Part shown: in pieces, positions 12,263 through 34,891 of the stretch
Layout of the letters: every line of letters starts with the position of its first letter
How positions within the stretch are numbered: position 1 is the first letter of the stretch
Assembly: GCA_023362775.1 (NCBI GenBank)
Contig: JALMGJ010000011.1
Location: forward strand, 20,138,001-20,202,000
Length of the DNA: 64,000 nucleotides
Origin: Charina bottae
Taxonomy: Eukaryota; Chordata; Lepidosauria; Squamata; Charinaidae
Reading direction: 5' to 3'
Notes under the pieces: model-generated
What the model was told of the DNA's origin: nothing
Database searches by the model: none
What the model saw: only the letters and a program-made list of their open reading frames with translations
Position numbers and translations under genes: made by a program

Positions 12263-13087
12263 GGTTGGAGTATAGAGTAAGGAGCAGGGAAACTGAATAT
12301 ACTGACTTGTCTCAGCACTGAAGCTTGGAGAAGTAGGTGCCAGCTCCCAGATCATTATATCATACAACAGACCAACTTTTGACGCCTCCCCTCTTTTCTC
12401 CTATCACTGTGTGCATCTGTCTAAGGTGCAGTTGTGTTTGAGAGTTTCTTCATCTTAGACAACAGCACTGAACATCCTCACTTTCCAGAGTCAAGAGCTC
12501 TCATCAGGAAGAAATTTCACAAGAGGGCAGTAGAATCCATCTTTATGGATTATCCCGCTGGCTAAATCTTAGGGTGATTCCTGCTTAATTCTTCTTTTTT
12601 CCTCAGGTAATTCTGTCTATGGGGTAACAACTTTGCACATAATTATTTCTGATGCCCCAATTTCTCAGTTCTTGCTTTTTGCACCAGGAAATCACTACCC
12701 CCATAGGAGCTGTAGTTAATAAGGTCACTCCAACCATTTATTTCTGTTCTGGAGAATGTAAATCATGAAGTCGGCCGGGTGCTCCCTTTTTATAATGTTG
12801 GAAAAGCAACTACTGCCAGATCTTCACGAGGCAATTAAATTGCTGTGAATCCCACTGTGCTGCAAGGCTGGAGTGTACTCTATAGATGGGCAGAAGAAGC
12901 AGTAATAAGGAGCAATCAGATCACCATTTCTAATCTCAGCCTTACATTTGGGCCCAGTTTACTCAACAGGCTTGCTCAGTTAAACCTAGACACCCTCAGA
13001 AGTTGTTTGCTTGCCTTCAGGAAAGTCCTTGTCTTAGTAGCTGAAAATGGCTGTTTTACAATACAATTGTACAACCTTCCATTAAAA
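12263..13087. other. No gene seen
   Basis: Unique-looking sequence; open frames have no family signature. Confidence 0.4.
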
Positions 13088-13379
13088 CAGGGGTGGGGAA
13101 CCTTTTTTCTGCCAAGGGCCATTTGGATATTTTTAACATCATTTGTGGACCGGGGGCAGGGTTTGCAGGCAGGAGCCAATCGTGCGGAAGGGGGCGGGGT
13201 TTGCGGGCGGGAGCCAATCACAAGCACTGGGGGGGTTGTGGGCGGGAGCCAATCGCACGGAATGGGGCGGGGTTTGCGGGCGGGAGCTCCTAGATTTATT
13301 GAATTTCGAGTCCCGCCTATGGTTGCCTTGGCAGGGCCAGACCAAATTATTTTGCGGGCCCGGACGTTCCCCACCCCTG
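13088..13379. mobile_element. hAT MITE of the CAGGGGTGGG family
   Basis: Ends CAGGGGTGGGGAACC and CCCCACCCCTG. Target duplication CATTAAAA at 13080-13087 and 13380-13387. The interior has repeated GCGGGCGGGAGCCAATC units. Overlapping open frames are by-products. Confidence 0.93.
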
Positions 13380-15145
13380 CATTAAAAAATGCCTTCTTTG
13401 TTTGTTACATTTCCATGTGGTCATTCTTCTACTGAATTCAACGTGATTTACCCTTCTTGTTTTGAGGTAGGTTAGGTTGAGAAATGTGACTGGTCTGAAG
13501 TTACCCAGTGAACCTTGTGACGGGATGGGAATTCAAACTTGGATCGTCCTGATCCCCGTCCAATCCTATTCCTAATTCTGAGGCCGGAGTGGAAAAATCT
13601 CCCTTTGGATTCAAATGCAATGAAACTTCTGAACTTTGGTGACTTTCAACCATTGGTCATTTGATGATCAGTCCTGAGTTATGGAATTCGTTTTCTCTGT
13701 CCTGTGCTTCCCCAGACTAGGAAGCTGATGGAGAGAAACTTGCGCAATTAAAAATGAACAATCCCTGGATGGAATACCGATAGTAGCTGGTTTTGATGGA
13801 GGTCAGATTAACTCCAAAGGAAGAACTTCTTCAACAGCTGTGGCCTTCCAAAAGGTCACTGAGAAGTCACCCCAGCTCCTTTTAATGCAGTCACGGTGGA
13901 TGGACTTTGGGGTCAGATTTTCAAATGCTAAGTACCACCAGCAAGAGCCTGATATAAAATCATTATCTAGGATGTGTTCAAAGATTTATCTTCCCAGTAA
14001 TGTATTTCAAGTAGCAGAACTCAAGATCCTTCCATGCAGAAATGCTTTCTGGATTCCCAAAACTGTTTTCTGCAATTCTTTGACGAAAAGGAGTTATGGC
14101 TAGAAAACCAGGAGTCAGAAATCCTTGTTGATCATCTGCTTATTACCCAGAGATTGGTTAACTAATCCAGATCTGCCTTCAGTTCATCCTAGATTTAAAA
14201 CAGAGGTGAACGTTTGGAATTGGCTTGCTTCCAAAGCAAGAGTTCTACCTCTGGGCTTTGGCATTTAAAATTCTTATTTAGTTATGGATCTATGAGCTGC
14301 ATCAAATACTACTTCAGGAAGCCCTATTTTTACTTGCAGTGCTAAATCCAGATGTGTAAAGTGGATGAGTATTTAACAGAGAGGGTTGTGGTGGAGTGAA
14401 CAGAAGATATGAATTCTCACGCAGATGTTTGCCAACATCAGGACCAGCCCTACCCTTAAGGGAAGAAGAGGCAGCTGCCTCAAATGCAGCTGCTGGGAAG
14501 CAGTGAGAAAGGGATGGAGAATATGGCCTGGGTACCACATGGTCTGTCTAGCACCCCCACAGCTAGGGAAAAAGGCTGCCCTACGGTTGTTTTGAAGTTT
14601 GGTTGATCTGCCAGTTCAATCAGATTCCAGATGTGTTGCCTCAAGTAGCCGAACACCCAGAGGGCCAGATCTGGGATCATTCCTATCTTTTTGGTGCTAG
14701 AGAGAAAGATTTATATTATCATTTTAACTTTCTTTCATTCATTATACAACATTGGGGAGCAGGTGAGTTTAAAATAATATTTTATCAGTTGTTCTGGGAG
14801 ACTAGTAGAAGGGCAGTATATAAATTTTTTAAAGCAAAAAGCCTACAGCCATAGAGCTGGTATATTAATTTTGTACTTGCAATGGTCCCCCTGAGTTTTG
14901 GTGTATTTTTTTTTTGCGGGATCTCCAAACACCCAGCAGAGTTTATGCATAGCCATGACTCTCCACGGAGCTGCTATAAGGAGTCTTCATTCTGAACTGA
15001 GTAGGGGACATGACTGTCGTTGAAAAACTGTGTGTGTCTGCAAATCTGCAAAGACTTCTGTCTTGGAAGAAGGATGAGCAGGCTTTCTCTGCAAGGGGTG
15101 GGGGAAGGCACACTTTTGGTTATACATACAGTATATAGTATATAG
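13380..15145. other. No gene seen
   Basis: Scattered open frames up to about 90 codons on both strands without recognisable domains or splice support. Confidence 0.4.
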
Positions 15146-15704
15146 CAGTGCTTTCCAAACACCAGATCCAATGACACACCAACGGCGGCAGCGGGGGTGG
15201 TGGTGGGGTGTGCGCGGGGATGGGGGCGTGCACGGCAGGGGCGTGCACGGCGGCACCCTCGTGTTTTCCGCTAAAACGCGGAAGCGCTGATGGTGCACCG
15301 CTGCTGTCGTCGCTGCCGCCGCCGCCGCCGTGCACACCGCCACCACTGCGCACGCCCCTGCGCCACCGCCGTGCACGTCCACTTCCGGGTTGTGTGGCGA
15401 CACACTAAACTGTGTCTCACGACACACTAAAGCAGGGCTTTCCAAAGTTTTCCTGCGGCGACACACCAACCGCTGTTGGTGTGTCGCCGCGGGAAAACCC
15501 GGAAGCGCTGCTGCCGCTTTCGGTTTTTGCGCGCCGCCGTTGGTGTGTCGCTGCGGGAAAACCCGGAAGCGCTGATGATGATCAGCGCTTCCGGGTTGTG
15601 TGGCGACACACCAGACTGTGTGTGGCGACACACTTTTGTGTCGCCACACAAAGTTTGGAAAACTCTGCACTAAAGTGTTGCGACACAGAGTTTGGAAAGC
15701 TATG
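15146..15704. mobile_element. CpG-rich foldback hAT MITE (outer copy)
   Basis: Ends CAGTGCTTTCCAAAC and GTTTGGAAAGCTATG. 8-bp duplication GTATATAG at 15138-15145 and 15705-15712. It is interrupted by the related element at 15433-15667, so its own length is about 316 bp. The 227-codon minus-strand frame across it is not a gene. Confidence 0.93.
15433..15667. mobile_element. Foldback hAT MITE nested in its own family
   Basis: Ends CAGGGCTTTCCAAAG and TTTGGAAAACTCTG. Duplication CACTAAAG at 15425-15432 and 15668-15675 lies inside the outer element. Confidence 0.95.
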
Positions 15705-15742
15705 GTATATAGTATATAGTGTGTGTGTGTGTATATATATAT

Positions 15743-15989
15743 CAGGGGTGGGCAACGTCAGGCCCGCGGGCCATATAAGGCCTGCGGGGCTCCCGCCCGC
15801 AAACCCCACCCCTTCCACACAATTGGCTCCTGCCTGCAAACCCCGCCCCCCAGTGCTTGTGATTGGCTCCCGCCCGCAAACTCTGGCCCCCGGTCCGCGG
15901 AAATCCCAGAAACCCCGCCCCCACCCCCCCAGGTCCCCGGTTATAAATATCCAAATGGCCCTTGGCAGAAAAAAGGTTCCCCACCCCTG
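15743..15989. mobile_element. hAT MITE of the CAGGGGTGGG family in a TA microsatellite
   Basis: Ends CAGGGGTGGGCAACG and CCACCCCTG, flanked by ATATATAT on both sides. Confidence 0.92.
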
Positions 15990-16002
15990 ATATATATATA
16001 CA

Positions 16003-16040
<38 letters not shown>

Positions 16041-16115
16041 CGCATATGTGAGTGTTGCAGAGTTCCCTATGTATGCATGTATGTGTATGTATGTATATGG
16101 GTGTGTGTGCAAATA
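15990..16115. repeat. Compound (TA)n, (TG)n, (GA)n and ATGT simple repeats
   Basis: Continuous low-complexity sequence to the right of the hAT element. Confidence 0.85.
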
Positions 16116-16257
16116 TACACATTCCACTAAGTAAGGAACATGGCAGTGACATCATTGGAGTGGTAGTGAATTTTTGACCCTGGGGGATGAAAGCTTCATG
16201 TGACTTATTTTGCACTTTCTCTCCAACCTTAGGGAGGCCTCCATACGGCGTTGTCAC

Positions 16258-16812
16258 TGGATATTTATTTATTTATTTATTTATTTATTATCCCGCCTTT
16301 ATTATTTTTATAAATAACTCAAGGCGGGGAACATACCTAATACTCCTTCTTCCTCCTATTTTCCCCACAACAACAACCCTGTGAAGTTAGTTGGGCTGAG
16401 AGAGAGTGACTGGCCCAAGGTCACCCAGCCGGCTTTCATGCCTAAGGCAGGACTAGAACTCTCAGTCTCCTGGTTTGCCATTGGCTCCTTCCTAGGGCTG
16501 AGAGACAGGGACTGGCCCAAGGTCACCCAGCCGGCTTTCATGCCTAAGGCGGGACTAGAACTCTCAGTCTCCTGGTTTGCCATTGGCTCCTTCCTAGGGC
16601 TGAGAGAGAGGGACTGGCCCAAGGTCACCCAGCCGGCTTTCATGCCTAAGGCGGGACTAGAACTCTCAGTCTCCTGGTTTGCCATTGGCTCCTTCCTAGG
16701 GCTGAGAGAGAGTGACTGGCCCAAGGTCAGCCAGCCGGCTTTCATGCCTAAGGCGGGACTAGAACTCACTGTCTCCTGGTTTCTAGCCCGTTGCCTTAAC
16801 CACTAGACCAAT
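16258..16812 (-). mobile_element. tRNA-derived SINE with four 102-bp tandem units
   Basis: Read on the minus strand: a tRNA-like head (GGTTAAGGCAACGGGCTAG), four units of exactly 102 bp (plus-strand starts at 16393, 16495, 16597, 16699), then AATAAAGGCGGGATAATAAA-type tail sequence. Because 102 is a multiple of three, frames stay open on both strands (137 and 141 codons). These are not genes. Confidence 0.9.
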
Positions 16813-17299
16813 TTTCTTGTCACTGCTGTAGAAGGAGACTTTCACAATGTCTGGAGGCCTTTATGTTCTACAGATGGAGGAGGAGGATGTCCTCAAATTC
16901 CTTGCTGCAGAAGCCCATCTGGGGGGCACCAATCCATATTTTCTATTTTGTTCGCAATAATTCTGCTAAACCTAACATAGGCTTATTTCACTGACTGAGG
17001 GCTGAATTTATTTCATTTGAAAAAAGGAGAAATTGTATCTCTAAGCATTCATGATCATGTTTGTAGCCTTCTTGTGGCATCAGGGGCCACAAATGTGAGT
17101 CTGCTGTTTGCAGGTGGCTTATTGTCTCTCCACACAAGAAGAGAGATTACTGGGAATCTCCACTGCTTTGGAGAAGAAAAGGCAGATGAAGAGAGCAGAA
17201 AGGGCTAGATCCCTTTCCTTCTTTCCAATATGTTCTTCCAATTCCCTTTGCCACCACTATTTATATGACGAATCAGGGCACCAGGGGGTGATGCTGTCA

Positions 17300-17432
17300 A
17301 AAAAGTCAAGATGAAGGCCATGACTTTGAGCCTGGAGCCCGCCTGTTTACACGGTGGTGCATGCCACACACATAAAAACAGGGCAGGACTTCAATCATGC
17401 AGTTGTGGCCACCATCTTGACTTTTTTGACCC
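17300..17432. mobile_element. Short inverted-repeat element with GTCAAAAAAGTCAAGATG ends
   Basis: Both ends carry the same motif in inverse orientation. The same ends recur at 29150, 61128 and 62880. Non-autonomous DNA transposon of unknown superfamily. Confidence 0.7.
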
Positions 17433-20012
17433 CTCTTGAATACCTGTGTGGCACTTCCAACACGGTATGAATTGGGTCCTGCCACTTAAAGTGACCGATT
17501 AGGCCCTTGTCTCATTGAAATAATTTCACTCCAAAGGAAACAAAGCTTGTTTGGAAAACCAGTGTTTTTCTTAAATTAATAATACTCATCAATATTCAAA
17601 AGGTGGGTTCTTTTGGCAATAAAAATACTCCCTCTCCTGTTTCACAGTTAGGGCTGTTGAAGGCCATTCAGAATGAAATGATAAGCACAGATCCCTTATT
17701 TTATCTGTTCTCCCAAACCCCCAGGATAGAGAGATTTGGAAGGGAGATCATATTTCTATTTTTCCACCCCAGATTCTCTCAAGTTTTACCCAGATTAAAG
17801 TTCCAAGTGTATTAACTCTTCTTAAAAATAACAAATGAAGCTTAGAGTTTGTGGGGTTATGCCCATGTAATGCTGTTCCCCCCTCTTAAACTTCCTGAGA
17901 TTCATGGCATTTTAAGTCTTTGAGAAAACTATCCCACTGTAAGTCCCATGGCTCCCGAGGGTCTCAGGAATGCCCCATAAACATATTGGGGGCTCACGAG
18001 GGTATGAAGAGGATATTCCTCTGCATTTCTATTTCCAACCAAACATTCTAAGGTGCATACAGCATTTGGAACACAGCTGTCTGCCTGATACAGCTTAGCT
18101 GCTCTGCCTCTCATTTGGGGTAAATTTCCTCCGCCTAACATTTACGGTTTTGAATATATTCGATCTCCAGAACAGACAGCGTTGCTTTAGGAGACGCAGG
18201 GAGGCAATGTGAAGGTTCTAGTCCTCACATTTCTGGATGCCCCCACCTTCTTTTAGCGTTACGCTATACCGTCAGGGGAGCCATGCCATATTCTGCAAAT
18301 TAATAGCCCTCATTTCATTGCTTAAGCCTTTGGCAACCCAACCATATTGTGATCATTGTTTTCCAAACACCCCAAGGCAAGTATTCCAGCCTGGTTCCCT
18401 GGTACCCCACAGTTGCCTTTCCCACAATGGAAGCCATAGCAATCATTCAGCGATGGGAGGTCGTAGCTTCCTCAGTCGGACACTGAATTTTGAGCGATGG
18501 TCACACTCAGACATCCAGGAGGACAAAACAGGTTGCCACAGAACTACACGGCTGTTTTGGGAGCCTGTGTTCCATCAACTGCGAAAAAGGAGAAGGAGGA
18601 GAAGAAGGCAGATTAAGGAAGGAACTGGCAACCACTCTCTCATTTGTTCCAGCTGTATTTTCCAGGGTTTATCTTTCCTGCTGCCTGCCCAACCTTTGAA
18701 AATAATGTTCTCACTCATCTGGCAGGGTTGCTTTAATCTGGATTCCCCCACAAAGCAGGAGGGTGGACTCAGCGGCCGAAGTTGCTCCTTTTAATTTTAT
18801 AGGTGTATAATTTCCAGCAGAAAGAGGACCCAAATGCATTTGGGCTTCCACCCCTCTGCCGTGTCCCCCTCTCCCATTTCACGGGTTTTTTATCCATTGC
18901 AAAAGTGTGAACGTGCGTATGTGCAACGGTGACGTTCGGTATCAGGCAGATTTTGAGAAGATTTTTCAGATGATGCTAGGGGGAGGGTCTTTTATTTATT
19001 TCAGTGACCACAAAACAGCCCAGCTGTACTTCTCTGTGGGCAGCCCCCCCCAAAAAAAAACCCCTCAAGCCAATTGTTATGACCTCCGAAGAAGTAGGAA
19101 GAATGACTGATTTGTGTCTTGCTCAGAAAAGGGGCCAGGGCGGTGTGTGTCTTTGAGGGCACGAGTTTCACCTTTGCACGAGCTCACAACATCCAGCAGT
19201 CATGGAGTAAGAGAACTGGAAGGAATCCAAGGGGTCACCTACTCGAGCCTCCTGCACAAAGCAGGAGTAGCTTCCTGACAACAGTTCAGCCCTTTCGCTA
19301 TCCTGGCTCTGGCTTGAGCAAGAAAGGAAAACTGACTAACTTGGGGCAGTTTCACCCCAGCTCTTGCACTCCGTCCAAAGAGATGCCCTCTCCTAGCTCC
19401 TGCAAGCCTGGTAGGAAAGCTTTAGCAAGCCCAAAACATCCCCGGTTTCTACTCCAGGAAAAATGGGAGGTCCATCCATCCTGGGAGAAGGAAGGGGGGA
19501 TTGGGTTTTCTTCCTTGGCTTTCCAGTTGTCAAGAAGTTTAGGGTTTGTGTGCTTCCTGGCTGTGCTTGACCCCATGAGGGCGTCCACATATGCACACAC
19601 ACACAGCCTTCTTGCAGCCTCTCCTTTCACGCCACTCCCAGCCTCCTCTCCCTCTGCCATTTCCCTGCTTTTGGACACTTTCATGAGGCTGGTTTAAAAA
19701 GAAAACAAAAAAGTGGGTAAGTTCAAGGAAATACACAAAAATCCCCGAACGGTTCATAATTTCCCCTGTTCAGCAGCCTGAGGGTAATGATCAATGACTG
19801 GAGGAGTGGAGATCTGCCTGCCACAGCACACACTAGCCATGCATTTGCCTACAATGAAATGAAGTGCAGAAGGGAGATGACCATTTGTGCCAACAGAGGT
19901 TGGAGAACACTGCGTGCGATGGGTGGGGTGGCCTTCCTGGTGGGCTCAGGGTGGACAGAGGATGATATCATGCTACAGTGGTCCTTCCTTGCACCTAGGC
20001 AAGCAGGACATG
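17433..20012. other. No gene seen
   Basis: 2.6 kb with several open frames of 60-190 codons, none with a recognisable domain. The longest (18237-18794 and 19119-19697) have compositions typical of chance frames. It lies where part of a regulatory flank of CA11 could be. Confidence 0.35.
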
Positions 20013-20465
20013 TAGAGCCAGTTTGGCCTAGTGGTTAAGGTGCTGGGCTAGAAACCAGGAGCCTGAGAGTTCTAGTCCCGCCTTAGGCATGAAAGCCGGA
20101 TGGGTAACCTTGGGCCAGTCCCTGTCTCTCAGCCCTAGGAAGGAGCCAATGGCAAACCAGGAGCCTGAGAGTTCTAGTCCCACCTTAGGCACGAAAGCCG
20201 GATGGGTGACCTTGGGCCAGTCCCTCTCTCTCAGCCCTAGGAAAGAGCCAATGGCAAACCAGGAGCCTGAGAGTTCTAGTCCCGCCTTAGGCCTGAAAGC
20301 CGGCTGGGTGACCTTGGGCCAGTCACTCTCTCTCAGCCCAACTCACCTCACAGGGTGGTTGTTGTGGGGAAAATAGGAGGAGGAAGGAGTATTAGGTATG
20401 TTCGCCACCTTGAGTTATTTATAAAAATAATAAAGGTGGGATAAAAATTAAATAAATAAAATAAA
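20013..20465 (+). mobile_element. tRNA-derived SINE with three 102-bp tandem units
   Basis: Same family as 16258, on the plus strand. Units start at 20052, 20154 and 20256. Tail reads AATAAAGGTGGGATAAAAAT and AAAT repeats. Confidence 0.9.
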
Positions 20466-20811
20466 AATAAGTCCGGTGTCTGGTTGCCACTGGACTCACA
20501 AAGGCTTTTGAAATCTGGAAGGTTTAGCTTTTGGTGGGGCAGAGTGAATCAAAGCATTCTACACTACAGGGCCCACAATTTATTTCCCAATTGTTCTCAC
20601 ATTCAGGCTGGGATAAACCATTTTACTCCCCCAGTTAAAGGACAAAACAGGCATTCCCCTTCTCAGTTGCATTTATAAACCAATTGGATTGTCTGTTGAA
20701 AGTGACAATGTTGATGGTGACACTGTGACATCTGAGAGCAGCAGTCCATCTTATGGGGTTCAGGGCAGGCTGTGCTACACACCCCATAGTGTTATAGCCC
20801 TGGACTTAGAG

Positions 20812-21043
20812 CAGGAGTGGGCAACGTCAGGCCCGCGGGCCGTATAAGGCCCGCGGGGCTCCTGCCCACAAACCCCACCCCTTCCACGCAGTTGGCTCCT
20901 GCCCGCAAACCCCGCCCCCCAGTGCTTGTGATTGGCTCCCGCCTGCAAACTCCAGCTCCCGGTCCGCGGAAATCCCAGAAACCCCGCCCTCCGGTTATAA
21001 ATATCCAAATGGCCCTTGGCAGAAAAAAGGTTCCCCACCCCTG
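20812..21043. mobile_element. hAT MITE of the CAGGGGTGGG family
   Basis: Target duplication ACTTAGAG at 20804-20811 and 21044-21051. Lies just downstream of the CA11 stop codon. Confidence 0.92.
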
Positions 21044-21388
21044 ACTTAGAGCTACAAGATCTGGACTGCAAACATGTGGATGACCACTAGGTGGTACTAA
21101 AGTGTCAAGAGTTTCTGCGTCTCTCTTCTAACATCTGGATATTGGCAGCCCAAGTCCGGTAGCCGTATCTGTATGAAAGCTGGAGGGAACTCAGGTTTAG
21201 GTCTCATTCAGCCATGAAACTCACTGGCCTATCTTGCATTAGTCCCTACCACTCAACCAAACCCAACTCATAGGGGATTTGAGAAGGTAAAAAGGAAAAG
21301 ATCTTCCAGTTTGAGCAACTTTAGGAAAGCTAAAAAAAAGAAGGAGGACTGAAACTAAATAAGTGGAATGGGAGTGTAACAGAAGAGC

Positions 21389-31913
<10,525 letters not shown>

Positions 31914-32439
31914 CCTGGTGGGGCAGGAGGGGGTCTTAAACCTGGAGCTGCCCCCTCCTCCGCATCCCGCGGGAAAGACCCCCGTTCGCAGCCTCCGGAG
32001 ATGGAAGTGGAGCCTCCTCGCCGCCGGCCCTTACGCCCCCCGAGAGAGAGCCCTCATCCTCGGGAGCCCCCTGCCCTTTCCATGCCCTCTCGCTCTCCCG
32101 CTCCCTAGGTCTCTTTCCTCGACGCCTCCATCTTCCTCCTCCTCCTCCCGCCCCTTCTCCTGGGGATACCACCTCACCCCCCCCCCCCCGCCCACGTCAA
32201 TTAGATGCGGAAGATGCTCGGGTGGCGTCCGGGGAGGGGAATGAGCTCCGGCCGTGAAGAGTTTGCGCGCGCGCGGGGGTTGGGGGTGGAAGATCTCGCC
32301 CCCCTCCGCCGCCTCGCCCTTCCCCCGGCGCCTGAGCGGCGGGACTGCCCGCTACGCGGCTGGGGGCGCTGGCGCTGGGTCTGGACGGCGGCGGGGGAAG
32401 GAGACGCCGCTGCCCCGAGGCGTCCTTAACTTAACTTCT

Positions 32440-32945
32440 TTCGCGCTTTCTTTTCTTTTCTTTCCTTCTTTCTTTCCCACCGCCTCTCCCTCCCTCCCTC
32501 CCTCCCTCCCTCCCTCCCCGCGGACTAGCCTCTTCCGAGCTGCCCCCTTCTTTCCCCGGCTTACCTTCTGCTTTCCCTCCCTCTGCTCTTCTGGCTTTTC
32601 TTTCTCCACCTGTCTTTCTGCCCCCCCCCCTTTCCTGCTTTCTTCCCCCTTTCTCACTCTTTCACCTCTCCTTCCACTTTCCCTTTCTCAGCAATCTCTC
32701 CTGCCTCTTCTCCGCCGTCCTCCTCAGTTCCTCTTCTTTCTCCCCACTTCTCCTTATTTTGGGGGGGACCCTCCCTGTCTTATCTCAGATCTCTCCCCCC
32801 TTCCCTCTCTCCCCCCCTCTTTTCCTCCCGGGCTCCCCTTCCCTTACTCCTCCCTCGCCTGTTTTTTTCTCTCTTCCTTCTCCTCTGCATCTCCCAGCCA
32901 AAGCCGCCTCCCCCCTCCTTCTCCCCCCCCCCCACTTCTAAAATG
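32440..32945. repeat. Long pyrimidine-rich tract upstream of CA11
   Basis: About 500 bp of almost pure C and T on the plus strand, with TTTTC, CCCT and poly-C runs and only scattered purines. On the CA11 coding strand it is a purine tract just upstream of the promoter region. Open frames across it are low-complexity and not genes. Confidence 0.75.
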
Positions 32946-33734
32946 CACGGATCTTCTCTCCTCTCTTTCCCTTCCTCTCGCCCTGGGGACCGGAGAGATG
33001 CAATTGAGAGAGGGAGAGAGGGAGGGGGAGGGAGATCTTTTAAGGTGGATTGGAAGACGGGTGGATTCCCGAAACCCGGTGCTCTCAACTTACCTTGGTG
33101 CAGTGAGATAACGTCTCTCTTGCCCATTGTGTCATTCCAGGGGCAGGCTGAGCAGTTCGCCCAACGAAATGTCACCTTACTCCACTCTTGCAGAAAGGTG
33201 GGTGAGAAGCAGGCTGCGCGTCCCTGAAGGTGGTGTGCAGCCGATTCACAGGAACCAACTGGAGAACTCTGGACCAAATTTGGTCCCTGAGCAGTTTTGC
33301 CAGCACTCTCAGCCCCTTTTGACAATTTGGGAGCAATGGAAGGCCTGGGGTAAAAATGGAATCTAGCAAAGGACAAGTTGGCACCTCCAGCATGCTTGTC
33401 CACAGCTTCTCAAAACACCTGCAATGTGAGCTTGAAGGCACGGACCAATTTGGAGAGAATACGTTTTCTATTTGGATGGGCCAGGGGTGTCCTGGGGTTG
33501 GGGCAGGGTGGAAGTCAAGATGGCGGTCGCAACCATGTGATCAGATCCCTGTTTCGTTTTGTTTTTTTAATGTCACAACTGTGTGGAGAGGGCAAAACAA
33601 CTTCCGAGGAAATAGACTGTATTAGGAAGATCTAGGTTGGGAGCAGAGGCACACAAAAGTGGGAATGAGCAGGACAGGTTTCAGAAAGAGATAAACTTCT
33701 CCATGTTTGGATTCTCCTTGTGCCTAAAAGCTTT

Positions 33735-34401
33735 AGCCAGTACAGAGTGCAGCTGCAGCTGCAGCTGTTACAGAATGCAGCTGCACGGGTTGTAAATGGT
33801 GTCGGCTACTCGGCACATGTAACGCCACTGCTTTGGGGCCTGCATTGGTTGCCAGTGTGTTTCCGGGTGCAATTCAAGGTGCTGGTTGTCACCTTTAAAG
33901 CCCTTCATGGCTTGGGACCGGGTTACCTGAGGGACCGTCTTCTCCCAGTTGTTTCTACCTGTCCAATCTGGTCCGGCAGGATGGGCGTGCTCCGGGTCCC
34001 GTCAGCCAAGGAGTGTCGGCTGGTGGGGACCAGGAGACGTGCCTTTTCTGCTGTGGCGCCTGCCCTTTGGAACATCCTCCCTCCTGAGACTAGGATGGCC
34101 CAGACCCTTTTGGCTTTTCGGAAGGCCTTGAAGACCTGGCTTTGTGCCCTGGCCTGGGACCCCGAGTGTGTGAATGACGACCCCGACCCTGTTTCCTGGT
34201 TGTGCTGACACCGACGGATTATAATATCTCTTGGCTGCTATTTGTATTTAATTTCTTTTTGTATTGTGTTTAACCGTTTTAATTGTTTTTATGATGGTTC
34301 GCCGCCCAGAGTCACTGGTTTGAGATGGGTGGCTATACAAATTGAATGAATGAATGAATGAATGAATGAATGAATGAATGAATGAATGAATGAATGAATG
34401 A
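33735..34401 (+). mobile_element. L2/CR1-clade LINE 3' end
   Basis: A 162-codon frame holds the reverse-transcriptase C-terminal region (QNAAARVVNG, LHWLPVCFRVQFKVLVVTFKALHGLGPGYLRDRL cut here to its core, WNILPPE, KTWLCALAW). The 3' UTR has GCCGCCCAGAGTCACTGG and a (GAAT)n tail at 34343-34401. Confidence 0.88.
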
Positions 34402-34817
34402 AACCTCCGCTCCCACTGCATCAGGTCCCAAACTAGCATCTCCTTTCTAGAGTTCAGGTGTTTTTGAGGAGCCCACAAGGAAGACCTGATGGGGGAAGTG
34501 ACAACCCATCTCTTTGGCTCTGCCCTAGATAAACATTCAGATGCGCATACCGTGGCATGAACAATACAAAGCCAGCCATGGGTTGTTATGCCCTGAAATG
34601 GACATTTGCTTAGGGATGTGTTCTGTCCTAATTCAACCAGATAAATCTTCTTTTATGTAGTTTTATAGTTGCCATACCTAATGTAGCTATAGTGTGAGTG
34701 CAAAAGAAATGTTATTTTGTCATCCTCAAAATACAGCTAAGCAACAGCAAAGGGTGCTTTGAATTAACAGTATGAGAAATCAGGCTTTAAAATTATGGAT
34801 CCTAGATCAGTCTACGT

Positions 34818-34818
34818 C

Positions 34819-34889
<71 letters not shown>

Positions 34890-34891
34890 GT
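34818..34891. repeat. (CTAT)n microsatellite
   Basis: About 18 perfect tetramers. Confidence 0.95.

Noticed and set aside
14987..15670. 227-codon minus-strand frame as a gene
   Set aside because: It lies across two nested hAT MITEs and repeats their palindromic translation.
16393..16800. CRISPR-like array
   Set aside because: The units are directly adjacent, with no unique spacers, and belong to a SINE in vertebrate DNA.
16356..16806. Overlapping 137- and 141-codon open frames as new repeat proteins
   Set aside because: They are the two strands of a SINE with 102-bp tandem units; frames stay open because 102 is divisible by three.
11060..21388. DBP gene, expected next to CA11 by human gene order
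   Set aside because: No bZIP-coding segment was recognised on either strand; it may lie outside the window.
32254..33111. 285-codon open frame as a gene
   Set aside because: It runs through a pyrimidine tract and encodes only low-complexity Ser/Pro/Leu/Phe sequence; no splice or domain support.
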